Source: Macrosoma leucophasiata
Lineage: Eukaryota > Arthropoda > Insecta > Lepidoptera > Hedylidae
DNA length: 64,000 bases
Direction of reading: 5' to 3'
Assembly (NCBI GenBank): GCA_036365455.1
Contig: JAWQUS010000002.1
Location: 3,162,001-3,226,000 of the forward strand
The notes beneath the pieces are model-generated. The model was not told the DNA's origin and did no database searches. It worked only from the letters and a program-made list of their open reading frames with translations. Each line of letters starts with the position of its first letter. Within the stretch, counting starts at the first letter, position 1. The translations under genes were made by a program, and so were the position numbers. Below are positions 20,474-29,616 of the stretch, piece after piece.

Positions 20474-20762
20474 TTTTTTTTTTTTATGTAATGGAATTGG
20501 TAAACAAGCATGCAGTTCACATTGATGTTAAGTGATGACTGCAGCCTATAGACACCCACACAAAGACCAAGGTCAAAATGCAGATGCGTTACCACTCCTG
20601 AGGCCTAAGGTCTTATGCCTCTGTGCCGGAAATTACAGGGCCGTACATTACCACCTGACCGGAACACGATAGTGTTGAACACTACCATTTAGCGGCAAGT
20701 ATATTAGGTAATGCGGTGGTGCCTACGCCCGCGAGCTCCGTCACTGGAGCTCTACCACCAGT
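20474..20762 (-). repeat. SINE-A copy, young subfamily
   Basis: It is full length from the T-run (A tail) to the head GCTCTACCACCAGT. It shares AAGGTCTTATGCC and GATAGTGTTGAACAC with the copies at 60.3 and 63.4 kb, marking a recent subfamily. Confidence 0.9.
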
Positions 20763-20774
20763 AAAGTCCCTACT

Positions 20775-20962
20775 ATATTTAATATTATAAATGCGAAAGT
20801 AACTCGGTCTGTCCATCTGTCTGTCTGTTACCTTTTCACGTCCAAACGACTGAACCGATTTTAATGAAATTTGGTACAGAGATAGATTTGACTTTGAGAA
20901 AGAACATAGGCTACTTTTAAAACGACATCCACGCAGGCGAAATGGCGTGTAACAGCTAGTAA
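20775..20962 (+). repeat. Interspersed repeat R5 copy
   Basis: AATATTATAAATGCGAAAGT, the CTGTCTGTCTG run, CACGTCCAAACGACTGAACC and the end GTGTAACAGCTAGT are present. Confidence 0.75.
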
Positions 20963-21111
20963 AAAAATATAAACGAAACAAACGAGCTTAAAAAATATTG
21001 AAAACCTCACATCAATCTTGTTTTTCATGGGTAAATGCCTTAAACATTCAAGTTGTTATCTATAGGAAAATACCCTACCGACCGTTAAAATATAGGTATC
21101 AACAGAATGTT

Positions 21112-21397
21112 TAATGGTGGTAGAGCTCCAGTGACGGAGCTCGCGGGTGTAGGCACCACCGCATTACCTAATATACTTGCCGCTAAATGGTAGTGTTCAG
21201 CACTATCGTGTTCCGGTCAGGTGGTAATGTACGGCCCAGTAATTTCCAGCACAGAGGCAAAACACCTTAGGCCTCAGGAGTGGTAACGCATCTGCATTTT
21301 GACCTAAGTCTTTGTCTGGGTGTCTATAGGCTGCTGTCATCACTTAACATCAATGTGAACTGCATGCAAGTTTGCCACATCCATTACATAAAAAAAG
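21112..21397 (+). repeat. SINE-A copy
   Basis: From TGGTGGTAGAGCTCCAGTGA to CATCCATTACATAAAAAAA it is nearly full length. It contains the hairpin GAGCTCC-AGTGAC-GGAGCTC typical of the family head. Confidence 0.9.
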
Positions 21398-21674
21398 GTA
21401 CATACGGAATTCAGAAGTTAATGCAGTTAGTGATCAAATACACTCCTCATCAAGATTAATCACAACTGGTCATCACCATCACTCCAAAAACAACGTAGTA
21501 CTTGAACGCTGTCTTACCACCACCTACACTCGCATCTCTTACACCTTCTAAGTAAAATATGCGCGTTACGCCTGCCATAAGATCCCACAGTTTCACAGTT
21601 ATATCGCGTTATAGGTTGGCTAAAAATCACTAAAAACACAACATAATTATAATTAGCTTCCTTCATCAAATAAA

Positions 21675-21785
21675 AATGGCAACCCATTATACGTCCCACT
21701 GCTGGGCACGAGTCTCTCCCCTTTTTGGGGGGATGCCTGGAGCTTACTCCACCATGCTGCTCCAGTGCGGGTTGGTGGAGAGATC
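21675..21785 (-). repeat. SINE-5S tail fragment
   Basis: ATGGCAACCCATTATACGTC, CCACTGCTGGGCACGAGTCT and GCTGCTCCAGTGCGGGTTGG match the tail half of SINE-5S on the minus strand. The 5S head is absent. It lies 89 bases upstream of a Calx exon. Confidence 0.8.
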
Positions 21786-21873
21786 AAATAAATTCTATCA
21801 TGGATATCCTCAACCCAAATGCCAATGTCACCAAAGACTTGAATTTACCTTTTTTTTTTTCTATCTTCACCAG

Positions 21874-22022
21874 ATAACGACAATGCTGTGGCTCCTGACA
21901 CTGAAGTGAACCATCTGGCGACGCTGCCTGAGGAAGAGGCGGTGGTCGCCATGATGGGGCTGCCTAGAGCTGGTGAAATAACAAGAGCCCAGCTTAGGGT
22001 GAAGGAGAGTAAAGAATTTAAG
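21874..22022 (+). CDS. Calx: Calx Na+/Ca2+ exchanger exon (end of cytosolic loop)
   Basis: The exon is bounded by a T-rich tract and CAG at 21,871-21,873 and the donor GTAAGT at 22,023. Its first two bases complete a split codon, then 49 codons follow: NDNAVAPDTEVNHLATL..., GLPRAGEITRAQLRVKESKE. The last stretch is the conserved segment of NCX/Calx proteins between the second Calx-beta domain and the C-terminal membrane half. The protein exports one Ca2+ for three Na+ across the plasma membrane. This is the most upstream Calx exon found here, and the preceding exons were not recognised. Confidence 0.92.
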
Positions 22023-22094
22023 GTAAGTTGTTTTTTAAAGAATTCTATTGACTTATAAAATTAAAAGACATTGTACAAATTCACAAATTAAATC

Positions 22095-22241
22095 GCACAA
22101 TCATAAACGTACTTTAGATACGTTTTAGCTATATAATGCTTTGTCTTTGTCAGCTGCATTGTCAAATGTGCAGGATAGAAAAAGACAAAAGAGAGATTAG
22201 CAACACTTTAGCTAAAACATGTTTATGAATAAGGGGGTTAA
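22095..22241. mobile_element. MITE-1 copy in Calx intron
   Basis: TCATAAACGTACTTTAGATA and GTTTATGAATAAGGGGG are the inverted ends. The interior GCTTTGTCTTTGTCAGCTGC, GTGCAGGATAGAAAAAGAC is shared with copies at 31.2, 43.9 and 45.2 kb. The outermost bases of the left end are lost. Confidence 0.8.
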
Positions 22242-22448
22242 TATTTAAGGCGATACAAAGTTCATCGGGGCTTCAGTAACTACTTAATATAAATGTAACC
22301 AAAAAATGGTTCTCTACTCGCTTGCACGCTCGACTCAAACGGAACATGACACCTTATTGTGCGTCTTTCGCGGCTTTTTTTTCTTTTTCGTCGGATTTCT
22401 TCGATTTATAAGACTCCTCACAATTCTCATCCAATAATTTTGTTTCAG

Positions 22449-22548
22449 AACACAGTAGACAAACTGGTTCAAAGAGCGAACGCATCAATCATCATAGGTA
22501 CTTCATCTTGGAAGGAACAGTTTTCAGAAGCATTGACTGCCAGTTCAG
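22449..22548 (+). CDS. Calx: Calx exon (region before the C-terminal membrane half)
   Basis: The acceptor TGTTTCAG ends at 22,448 and the donor GTATAC starts at 22,549. The exon has 33 codons plus one base and continues in phase from the previous exon: NTVDKLVQRANASIIIGTSS followed by WKEQFSEALTASS. The SSWKEQF segment is a hallmark of animal NCX proteins just before the C-terminal membrane helices. Phase and sequence fit the next exon exactly. Confidence 0.93.
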
Positions 22549-22663
22549 GTATACTTCGAATTATTTACGAATACTTAAATGTCGCTTTTGTACAAAACCT
22601 CACAACGACGCAATAATTGTCACTATCACAAACAATTGGCCTTATTTTAAAAAGCCACGTACG

Positions 22664-22951
22664 ATTTTTTTTTTATGTAAAGGAAGTGGCACACAAGCAT
22701 GCAGTTCACATTGATGTTAAGTGATGACTGCAGCCTATAGACACCCACACAAAGACCGAGGTCAAAATGCAGATGCGTTACCACTCCTGAGGCCTAAGGT
22801 GTTATGCCTTTGTGCCGGCAATTACAGGGCCGTACATTACCACCTGACCGGAACACGATAGTACTAAACACTACCATTTAGCGGCAAGTATATTAGGTAA
22901 TGCGGTGGTGCCTACGCCCGCGAGCTCCGTCACTGGAGCTCTACCACCAGT
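22664..22951 (-). repeat. SINE-A copy in Calx intron
   Basis: It is full length from the T-run to GAGCTCTACCACCAGT, lying opposite to Calx transcription. Confidence 0.9.
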
Positions 22952-22977
22952 AGAACAATATGCTACGATAATATGCA

Positions 22978-23236
22978 ACGATGCTCAACAATAAATATTG
23001 CACATCGTGCTTAGGAAGGAGACTTCGGCTTATTTTGGGTCTGTAGATCGTTATCTCTTTCGCACCGTACCGATTTGACGTTTATCGACCATTTTGATCA
23101 AGTTTTGACCAATACCGGACTGCCACTGCTTACGTAGGCAGTGTGCAACAGAGATAACGCTCTTCGAAGTGGAAACGAGCCGATCGTCTCTTTTGCAGGC
23201 TCGATGTGCAATATTAATTAATTGTTGAGTACTGTA
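22978..23236 (-). mobile_element. MITE-2 copy in Calx intron
   Basis: The ends CTCAACAATAAATATTGCAC and GTGCAATATTAATTAATTGT (to ACTGTA) match the inverted termini of the 40.6-kb copy. The interior is the reverse orientation of that copy (CTTAGGAAGGAGACTTCGGC at left). Confidence 0.88.
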
Positions 23237-23336
23237 ACTTACTGTGTATTAAAATTTCAACAAAAACAAACTTTTACTGAGTAATTTAAAGGTATTTTTT
23301 TTTCTGCTTCCGTAAACACTTTTTATTATCATAGTC

Positions 23337-24060
23337 ATCATTCAGCTAGAAGTCCACTACTGGACAAAAACGTTCCCCAAAGATTTTGAAACAACGATGT
23401 GCGTGAATAAGAGAGAATACCTATGCGCCATAATACAGTGGTTCTCAAAGTATTCTCCGCGGAGCCCTGGGGATTCGTGAAACATTTGCCGTAGCTCCAC
23501 AATAATATCAATGACATTGACCATTAAATTACAAAACTAAAATTAAATCAACGTAAAGTTTAAACATCCTACCTCAGAATCTAAAATAATAAACTTAGGC
23601 CATGTCTTCTACTACATTTTGGTTGCTTTTTGGTGTAGTTACAGATTTTTGTTAATAGGTTAAATCTAATCTCTCTTCGATAAAGTAATAATAAAGTAAT
23701 ATGTATACATGATATGATTTCGTGATATTGACACTATAAATCAAAATTTCCTAGGATTCGTTTTATTTGTAGGGCTCCGTCAAATAATTGGTTTTGCAAT
23801 AGGGTTCCGTGTTCAAAAAAGTTTGAGAACCACCGTCATAATACATCGTCACGCTTGGCATACGAACCTCGCCATCACGCGTTATTGCATATAATATTAA
23901 AATGGTTTGAACCGACATTGTTCGGTTGGCTGATTGCACGACATAGTTGACAATTCATCCGCAAATGTATCTTATCCGCGGATGAAATGTCACTCTTTAC
24001 AAATAGTAGGGGTTGCGAACTATTGGAAGAATTCTCTCCACTAATGGGCGGCGTGGTTGC
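23337..24060. repeat. Calx intron filler with repeat fragments
   Basis: 23,340-23,400 (CATCATTCAGCTAGAAGTCC, ACTACTGGACAAAAACGTTC) is a worn RTE-type LINE end on the minus strand. 23,850-24,060 (CACGCTTGGCATACGAACC, GAAGAATTCTCTCCACTAAT) is a worn copy of the repeat at 52.2 and 62.7 kb. The rest is unassigned. Confidence 0.5.
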
Positions 24061-24156
24061 CACGTCTTTATTGCCTTTTTCTAAGTTTAAAAAAATTCAG
24101 TTTCACTCTAACTTAACTAAATCCTCCAGTTATTAAATTAATATCTTCTTCACTAG

Positions 24157-24255
24157 GTTCTGACGACCCTGACGAGCCGCCATCGTGGTCGGACTACATC
24201 CTGCATGTAGTCACCCTGTTCTGGAAAATAATTTTCGCTTTCGTACCACCTACCG
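24157..24255 (+). CDS. Calx: Calx exon (start of C-terminal membrane half)
   Basis: The acceptor CTTCACTAG ends at 24,156 and the donor GTAAGA starts at 24,256. The 99-base exon completes a Gly codon, then reads SDDPDEPPSWSDYILHVVTL and FWKIIFAFVPPT. PSWSDYILHVVTLFWKIIFA is the amphipathic-to-membrane entry of the C-terminal helix bundle in NCX proteins. The acidic stretch SDDPDE before it is typical of the variable linker. Confidence 0.92.
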
Positions 24256-24277
24256 GTAAGAACATAGTGTGTATGTA

Positions 24278-24350
24278 TGTATCTACAGGCCAGGTTCTTT
24301 ACGGGGCTAGCAGAGAGCGCCAGATATCCCGGTCCTGATATACCTGCCGA
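24278..24350 (-). repeat. LINE-R 3' fragment next to Calx donor
   Basis: CTACAGGCCAGGTTCTTTAC and GCGCCAGATATCCCGGTCCT match the end of LINE-R on the minus strand. It starts about 20-25 bases after the splice donor. Confidence 0.65.
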
Positions 24351-24457
24351 GTTTACTAGGTAATTTGAATTGCATAAATTTTTGAACAACTCCATAGAAA
24401 ATCTTCATTAATTTTTTTCATTGTCTTAATCAAACCTAAAAACTACGGAACCCTACA

Positions 24458-24552
24458 CTGCGCGTGGCCCGACACGCACTTGACCGGTTTTTTTGTAGAA
24501 AGGGATCCCTTTCTACAAAAAACCGGTCAAGTGCGTGTCGGGCCACGCGCAG
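24458..24552. repeat. 95-bp near-perfect palindrome
   Basis: The left arm CTGCGCGTGGCCCGACACGC ... AGAAAGGGA is followed directly by its reverse complement TCCCTTTCT ... GCGTGTCGGGCCACGCGCAG. The only difference is 7 T against 6 A in the GGTTTTTTTGTAG tract. The centre is GGGATCCC with no loop. The arm sequence (CACTTGACCGGTTTTTT, GGCCCGACACGC) belongs to a common lepidopteran interspersed repeat. Confidence 0.95.
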
Positions 24553-24559
24553 TTGTTCG

Positions 24560-25150
24560 AGTAATAACAGTAGTAGTAGAGTCACTAATTCATATTAATT
24601 ATATGTACCAAATACACCTACACTCATTTTGCCTCGTAATTATGTGATGGACAAACAGACAATGATCTTATAGATAGATAGAAAATAAGTTTATGTCTGC
24701 ATTTCACCACTTTTAAACGTACGCAAAGAAGAAATCGTTACGCCATCAAATCTCACCGAGCTAGCTCTCAGACTGAGTAAAGTATCAGCAATCGGCAGAT
24801 CGTATCGCTTAAGTACGGATTACTGACGTAAAAAGGTTCTAGAGCGAGAACCGTTCTTAGTCATTATGTACAGTCAGAAGCATAAATATATTACTGTGGG
24901 CACGAACGAGTTCAGTAATATCTGTCTGCACGAGCCCAGCAAAAATTTAATACATATCTAAGTATGTCCCCATAGTAATGTATTTATTCTCGCGACTATA
25001 CATAGGTATAGATTCCCGGAGGTAATGATATCAGCTACGAATAGAAGTTTAAATCTGTACAAATGAGTAAAATTGGAGTGTTATATAAAAAGAGTTGTTA
25101 TATAAAAATAACCGCTTTTTATCTACTAAATGCATATGTATGTATACACG
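24560..25150. other. Calx intron, unassigned
   Basis: No exon, tRNA or well-defined repeat was recognised. Confidence 0.4.
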
Positions 25151-25345
25151 GCACATCCAAAACAACATTTTTTACCAATTTTGTCTGTCTGTCTGTTTGT
25201 CTGTTTGTTGGGGCAAATCTCGGGAACGGCTGCACCGATTTCGACGGGGCTTTCACTGGCAGATAGCTTATGGAATAAGGAGTTACTAAGACTTTCTTCT
25301 TCTTTTGTACTAGTTGCGCCCACGTTGCGGGCACAGCTAGTAAGC
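25150..25345 (+). repeat. Interspersed repeat fragment (GTCTGT...GCACAGCTAGT)
   Basis: TTTGTCTGTCTGTCTGTTTG, CTCGGGAACGGCTGCACCG, CACTGGCAGATAGCTTATGG and the terminal GCGGGCACAGCTAGTA are present. A related copy lies inverted at 27,757-27,970. Confidence 0.65.
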
Positions 25346-25539
25346 CATAAAAATGGTTCCACGTAAATAGACACACCATGGGCGTAGCATAAAAGGACCG
25401 GTGTCCTTTTTATGTCGCATCGTGTCTGGCTACTGCACGATTCATTGCCGCTCGGCGAAATGACCATGTCCCGACCCAATTGAATGCAATTGCTACATGT
25501 TAAAGTGTGTGTGTTTTGATACAGTTAGTTTGTTTGCAC

Positions 25540-25735
25540 ATATACGGACTATTTGTATAGGAAAATGAAATTGTATTTTTTACTATTCCTTTTCAATTTC
25601 TTCATATTTTCTTACCTTTTAAATCGTCCCTGGACCTCCAAAAATCATTCAAAACCAAAATAAGGCAAATCGGTATAGCCGTTCTCGAGTTTTAGCGAGA
25701 CTAACGAACAGCAATTGAATATATATAGATAGATG
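25540..25735 (-). repeat. Interspersed repeat R4, inverted copy
   Basis: ATATACGGACTATTTGTATA, GGACCTCCAAAAATCATTC, GCAAATCGGTATAGCCGTTC and CTAACGAACAGCAATTGA are the reverse complement of 2,395-2,600. Confidence 0.65.
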
Positions 25736-26149
25736 GATTAATTTAATTCCAAATATAGTGGTTTATACTCACTACAGGGACTTACGTATTTTCTAAACAT
25801 ACGTCAGATACTCTATAAAATATAAACTGTAAAGTGTTTCTTAGTTAAACTTCAGTTCGTGCTCCGTTTTCACAGATACCAGGAAAATAGGAATGCTAAG
25901 TAGTTCATGAACTCCCCAGACAATCGAGTCTCATGTTTATGTATCGGGGACATTTAGGTTTATTAAGAAATAGCTTCAACTTCCCAAGAGTGTTCCTTTG
26001 CGTGGAGGTAATTTTCTTCGCTGTAAAGTATCTTTAAAGACGTGTATGTTTTATTCTGATTGGTTTAATAAGATTTTTTTTGTATGACTCAGGCCTAACA
26101 TGTTAATTTATTTTTTCGTATACCTTACCCCTTATTAAACTACTATCAA

Positions 26150-26220
26150 TCATTATTGGGTTCGATACCGGATCGGGGGCTACCAGAGAAGAAGAAGTAA
26201 AATCCTTTATCTCTAATTAA
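26150..26220 (+). repeat. SINE-B head fragment
   Basis: TTGGGTTCGATACCGGATCG and GGGGCTACCAGAGAAGA followed by AATCCTTTATCTCTAATT are the B-box and post-head part of SINE-B. Confidence 0.6.
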
Positions 26221-26221
26221 A

Positions 26222-26420
26222 TTTTAAAGAAAAATGGAAGAAAAATTTGACTTCAGGCGAGACTCGAACTCGCGGCCACTGGGAATCTAGTCCAGCCGCT
26301 CTTCCAACTGAGCTACCGAAGTCCTGCCCGATTTGTCAAATCTTTCCTTCACATTTATTGCATTACCTTATGGTGGCAGTAGCACGCACCATCTATTGCC
26401 ACACTATGCTAGTTAGGCAA
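26222..26420 (-). repeat. tRNA-Tyr-like repeat, copy 2
   Basis: The unit at 26,249-26,322 reads on the minus strand ACTTCGGTAGCTCAGTTGGA, AGAGCGGCTGGACTAGATTC, then GCGAGTTCGAGTCTCGCC. The flanking segment to the right (GTCAAATCTTTCCTTCACAT, GGCAGTAGCACGCACCATCT) is the same as 5' of the units near 0.2 and 61.7 kb. It has the same two-base deficit in the anticodon arm. Confidence 0.65.
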
Positions 26421-26468
26421 CCAATTTTTAAAAATACATATATAATTAAATTATATAATTAAATTTTT

Positions 26469-26763
26469 ACTGGTGGTAGAGCTCCAGTGACGGAGCTCGC
26501 GGGCGTAGGCACCACCGTATTACCTGATTTACTTGCCGCTAAATGGTAGTGTTCAGCACTATCGTGTTCCGGTCAGGTGGTAATGTACGGCCCTGTAATT
26601 TCCGGCACAGAGGCATAACACCTTAGGCCTCAGGAGTGGTAACGCATTTGCATTTTGACCTTGGTCTTTGTGTGGGTGTCTATAGGCTGCAGTCATCACT
26701 TAACATCAATGTGAACTGCATGCTTGTATGCCACTTCAACTACATAAAAAAAAAAAAAAAAAA
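26469..26763 (+). repeat. SINE-A copy, full length
   Basis: It runs from ACTGGTGGTAGAGCTCCAGT to CAACTACAT followed by 19 A. The long pure A tail suggests a fairly recent insertion. Confidence 0.92.
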
Positions 26764-26794
26764 TTCGTATTAAAAAAAATTTTGCAAATTTTCT

Positions 26795-26945
26795 AGGAGT
26801 ATGATTACGTGCCCGGAGATGTCAGCAGGCTCGCCACGTGTTATAATTGCCAAAACATTACCGGCGAATCGTAGGTGATTGCTTGTATGCTTGAATGCAT
26901 GTCTGCCTGATCCTTTAGGAATTACAGGCGTGAAATTACGTATGA
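26795..26945 (+). repeat. SINE-B 3' half
   Basis: ACGTGCCCGGAGATGTCAGC, GCTTGTATGCTTGAATGCAT and ATTACAGGCGTGAAATTACG define the tail half of SINE-B. The tRNA head is absent. Confidence 0.75.
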
Positions 26946-27214
26946 ATGGAAAAATTGATCTTCATGTCGTTAACGTAAAGTCAATAGGTAACAAAACAAG
27001 GCTACACAAAACGTAACTTAATTTTTCTTTTAAAACTTTACATTTGAAAAGGCTTTTTTCTAAGTCATGTAAAACAAGTTAAGACGCTCACGCGCCACAT
27101 GCAACCTTACGCAAGACGAGCAAGCTCATACATTATTCATTTTCCAATGTCTGTTGAATTAAATATTTGCTTAGTTCTTCTGAGTGCCTAGTACTAGAAA
27201 CCAATTTCAGTATA

Positions 27215-27587
27215 ATAATAATAATAATAATGGCAACCCATTATACGTCCCACTGCTGGGCACGAGTCTCTCCCCTTTTTGGGGGGAGGCCTGGAGCTTA
27301 CTCCACCACGCTGCTCCAATGCGGATTGGTGGAGGTGGGTGGGTTAGTGGCCAGCCCGCTGTCGGATGTTTTCAAACCGCCCATAAGGCCTCCGACAAGG
27401 TTTAACGACTGCTATCTATCGATAGCAACCGGGACCGACGGCTTAACGTGCCCTCCGAAGCACGGAAACGCGCATTTAATTTGCCACTAGCGGTCACCCA
27501 TCACACTACCCGACCGCGCCCGTAGTGCTTAACCGAGCAGATCGCTTACGATCTACACCAGCCGCTGGGCCATGCGCGCTTCGTATA
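27215..27587 (-). repeat. SINE-5S copy, full length
   Basis: The left end is the (TAA)n/ATT tail followed by TGGCAACCCATTATACGTCC. The right end, read on the minus strand, begins GAAGCGCGCATGGCCCAGCG and contains GATCGTAAGCGATCTGCTCG, GGTTAAGCACTACGGGCGCG, GGTCGGGTAGTGTGATGGGT and GACCGC, matching the A-box, intermediate element and C-box region of 5S rRNA. Confidence 0.88.
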
Positions 27588-27756
27588 GCAGCTATTATTT
27601 TACTTAGTTTTTATGAGAATACCGAAAATAACCATACGAGTAGGTAAATATTATTCTCTGCGAAGCCAAGTTTCTTAGAGTAGGATGAATAATTAAGTTA
27701 GAAATAATATGTTTCTATGTTCCAATAAAAATACGGTTCTGATATTATTATTACAA

Positions 27757-27970
27757 TTAGCTGTGCCCGCGACTTCGTCCGCGTGAGAATTTGTGATTGT
27801 TCACTATCTACCCGAACGAAGTCGTGGGCGCAGCTAGTATAAAAGAAGTACCCTTTGTTACTCCTTATTACATAAGCTATTTGTCAGTGAAAGTCCCGTC
27901 GAAATCGGTATAGCCGTGCGCGAGATTAGCCCCTACAAACGGACAGACAGACAGACAGACAGACAAAAAT
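27757..27970 (-). repeat. Interspersed repeat pieces with (CAGA)n
   Basis: GTCGAAATCGGTATAGCCG and ACGGACAGACAGACAGACAG are the inverted form of 25,150-25,345. To the left, TTAGCTGTGCCCGCGACTTC and GAAGTCGTGGGCGCAGCTAG form a ~22-bp inverted repeat about 80 bp apart. Confidence 0.6.
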
Positions 27971-28299
27971 TGTAAAATACTGTAGCGTCCACTACATTAA
28001 GGCGCCAACTAGTGGAATACAATGAAACCTTACAGTACTTGTCTAGTACGATAGATGGCGTGCATTCGAATTACATCGCACATGCGAAGATTTCTCAAGA
28101 GTTGGCATATATACAACTTCCCAACGTCAATCGTTGGGCCGCGGCCCGCCAGGCGCTATCACCTCGCCTGGTCGGAGGATCCTCCCTTTTCGTCGGAGGA
28201 ACACTTCCACCCGTTCCTCTACAATACCTTTGACACATTATTTCACACAGACACATTATTACTTTGAGGCAATACGAAGTTTGCCGAGTCAGCTAGTAG

Positions 28300-28440
28300 G
28301 TACTTAATATTATAAAGAGGTGAAGTTTGTTTGTTCGTTTGATTGTAGGGACTAATCTTTCGGAATACTGAACCGCTTATGAAAATTCTTTCATAATCAG
28401 AAAGCTACCACTATTCAGGAGTGCTATGGGCTATATTTTA
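28300..28440 (+). repeat. Interspersed repeat fragment
   Basis: TATTATAAAGAGGTGAAGTT, TGTTTGTTCGTTTGATTGT and GCTATGGGCTATATTTTATT match the repeat at 51,625-51,770. Confidence 0.55.
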
Positions 28441-28445
28441 TTATA

Positions 28446-28722
28446 CGTAACGTAACTTCACGCCTGTAATCCCCGAAGGGGTAGGCAGAGGTAAATGCAT
28501 GCATTCAATTATACATGCAAACACCCACGACTCGCCGGTTACGTTTTTTTTTGGTTCATGTAACAGGTGGCGAACCTGTTGCCATCTCCGGGCACATTAC
28601 CAAACTCCGGGGTACTGGGAAACTCCCAGAAAATGGAAAAATCCCAATGGAAGCAGAGATAAAGGATCTTAAACCGTTATCTCTGATAGTCCCCGACCCG
28701 GGAATCGAACCCAGGACCTCCA
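28446..28722 (-). repeat. SINE-B copy
   Basis: GTAACTTCACGCCTGTAATC, GTGGCGAACCTGTTGCCATC and CCCGGGAATCGAACCCAGGA are in order. The A-box end is replaced by a SINE-A head that starts right after GGACCTC. Confidence 0.85.
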
Positions 28723-28797
28723 TTAGCGGCAAGTATATTAGGTAATGCGGTGGTGCCTACGCCCGCGAGCTCCGTCACTGGAGCTCTACCACCAGTC
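28722..28797 (-). repeat. SINE-A head fragment fused to SINE-B
   Basis: TAGCGGCAAGTATATTAGGT to GGAGCTCTACCACCAGT is the 75-bp head of SINE-A on the minus strand, joined directly to a truncated SINE-B. Confidence 0.8.
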
Positions 28798-28862
28798 AAA
28801 ATTTTATTATGATAGTAGTAATGTAGGTAGCATTGCAACCGTGCGAAGCCGTGACGGGATGC

Positions 28863-28917
28863 TAGTGTAGAGCAGCACGGGCCACCGGCCACCGCGGCGG
28901 ACCGGAGGAGACTAGCT
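28863..28917. repeat. GC-rich arm of a long inverted repeat (left)
   Basis: GAGCAGCACGGGCCACCGGC and CACCGCGGCGGACCGGAGGA are matched, inverted, at 29,546-29,600. The arms are about 55 bp and imperfect. Confidence 0.65.
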
Positions 28918-28930
28918 AATGTCAAAGCCT

Positions 28931-28973
28931 GGGAAAGCCTGCATATGGCTAGTAGCCATATGCAGGCTTTCCC
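28931..28973. repeat. Perfect 20-bp hairpin
   Basis: GGGAAAGCCTGCATATGGCT, loop AGT, then AGCCATATGCAGGCTTTCCC. The stem is 20 of 20 bp. The copies of GTCAAAG on both sides (28,921 and 28,978) are direct, as a target duplication would be. Confidence 0.93.
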
Positions 28974-29054
28974 CTTTGTCAAAGTACAAGCCCAAATGGT
29001 GCTACGCCTGTCGCCCAGATGTTTAAATGTGTGCGTGCAATTGTATATGTATAT

Positions 29055-29355
29055 ATGTATCTTCACGCCAGGTCCCTAACGGGGTAGGCAGAGAGTGTAG
29101 AGCGCCAGATATCCCGGTTCTGACAAACCTCTCGTGCCTCGACTACCTTCATCATTCTTTTTATACATGCACGCCGATTCTTAAGACTTTTGACCCCACC
29201 ATCAGATAGAACTCGACCTATTTGGTCATGGTAGGTCAGTCTTGGTCTTCCTGGGCCTCTGCAACCATCCACATTCGCATTGTATATCTGTTTAGTCATT
29301 CGCTCATTCGACATTCTTTCTATGCCCGAACCATCGGAGCATGCCTTTTTCATTT
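29055..29355 (-). repeat. LINE-R C-terminal ORF fragment, longest copy
   Basis: A 96-codon minus-strand frame (29,063-29,353) reads IERMSNERMTKQIYNANVDG, then GPGRPRLTYHDQIGRVLSDG, VKSLKNRRACIKRMMKVVEA and a C-terminus SAYPVRDLA. It is the best preserved end of this LINE's ORF in the window. The 3' UTR GGCGTGAAGATACATATAT lies to its left. Confidence 0.8.
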
Positions 29356-29545
29356 TTACACGTCATATCATTCACACAAAGCCTCTTTCTTACATCTGCA
29401 TTACGATCGCGATTGTATATGTATTTTGTTAAAGTCAAAGTGTGAGTTCAGTAGTAATAGATGATTTTTGTAGTGTATGTGTATCACACGTAGTTCGCCC
29501 CCGCAAAAAATGACAGACTGTTTTGCATCGGTAATAAACGCTATG

Positions 29546-29600
29546 GCTACTCCCCTCCAGTCCGCCGCGGCGCCTGGTGGCTCATGTTGCTCTATGGGTG
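29546..29600. repeat. GC-rich arm of a long inverted repeat (right)
   Basis: TACTCCCCTCCAGTCCGCCG, CGGCGCCTGGTGGCTCATGT and TGCTCTATGGG are the reverse complement, with mismatches, of 28,863-28,917. Confidence 0.65.
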
Positions 29601-29616
29601 TTAGTAATTAGATAAT

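Noticed and set aside
15386..21785. Upstream Calx exons (Calx-beta domains)
   Set aside because: No segment with a Calx-beta-like sequence and matching splice phases was found by eye; a spliced protein-to-genome alignment would be needed to exclude small exons.
21676..21909. 77-codon frame overlapping the Calx exon
   Set aside because: It starts in SINE-5S sequence and reads the exon in the wrong phase; splice sites define the exon.
25119..25479. Overlapping Cys- or Gln/Thr-rich frames on both strands
   Set aside because: They derive from the CTGT tetranucleotide run in an interspersed repeat.
27938..27966. CRISPR-like regular repeat
   Set aside because: It is a simple (CAGA)n microsatellite; the window is eukaryotic and has no spacer pattern.
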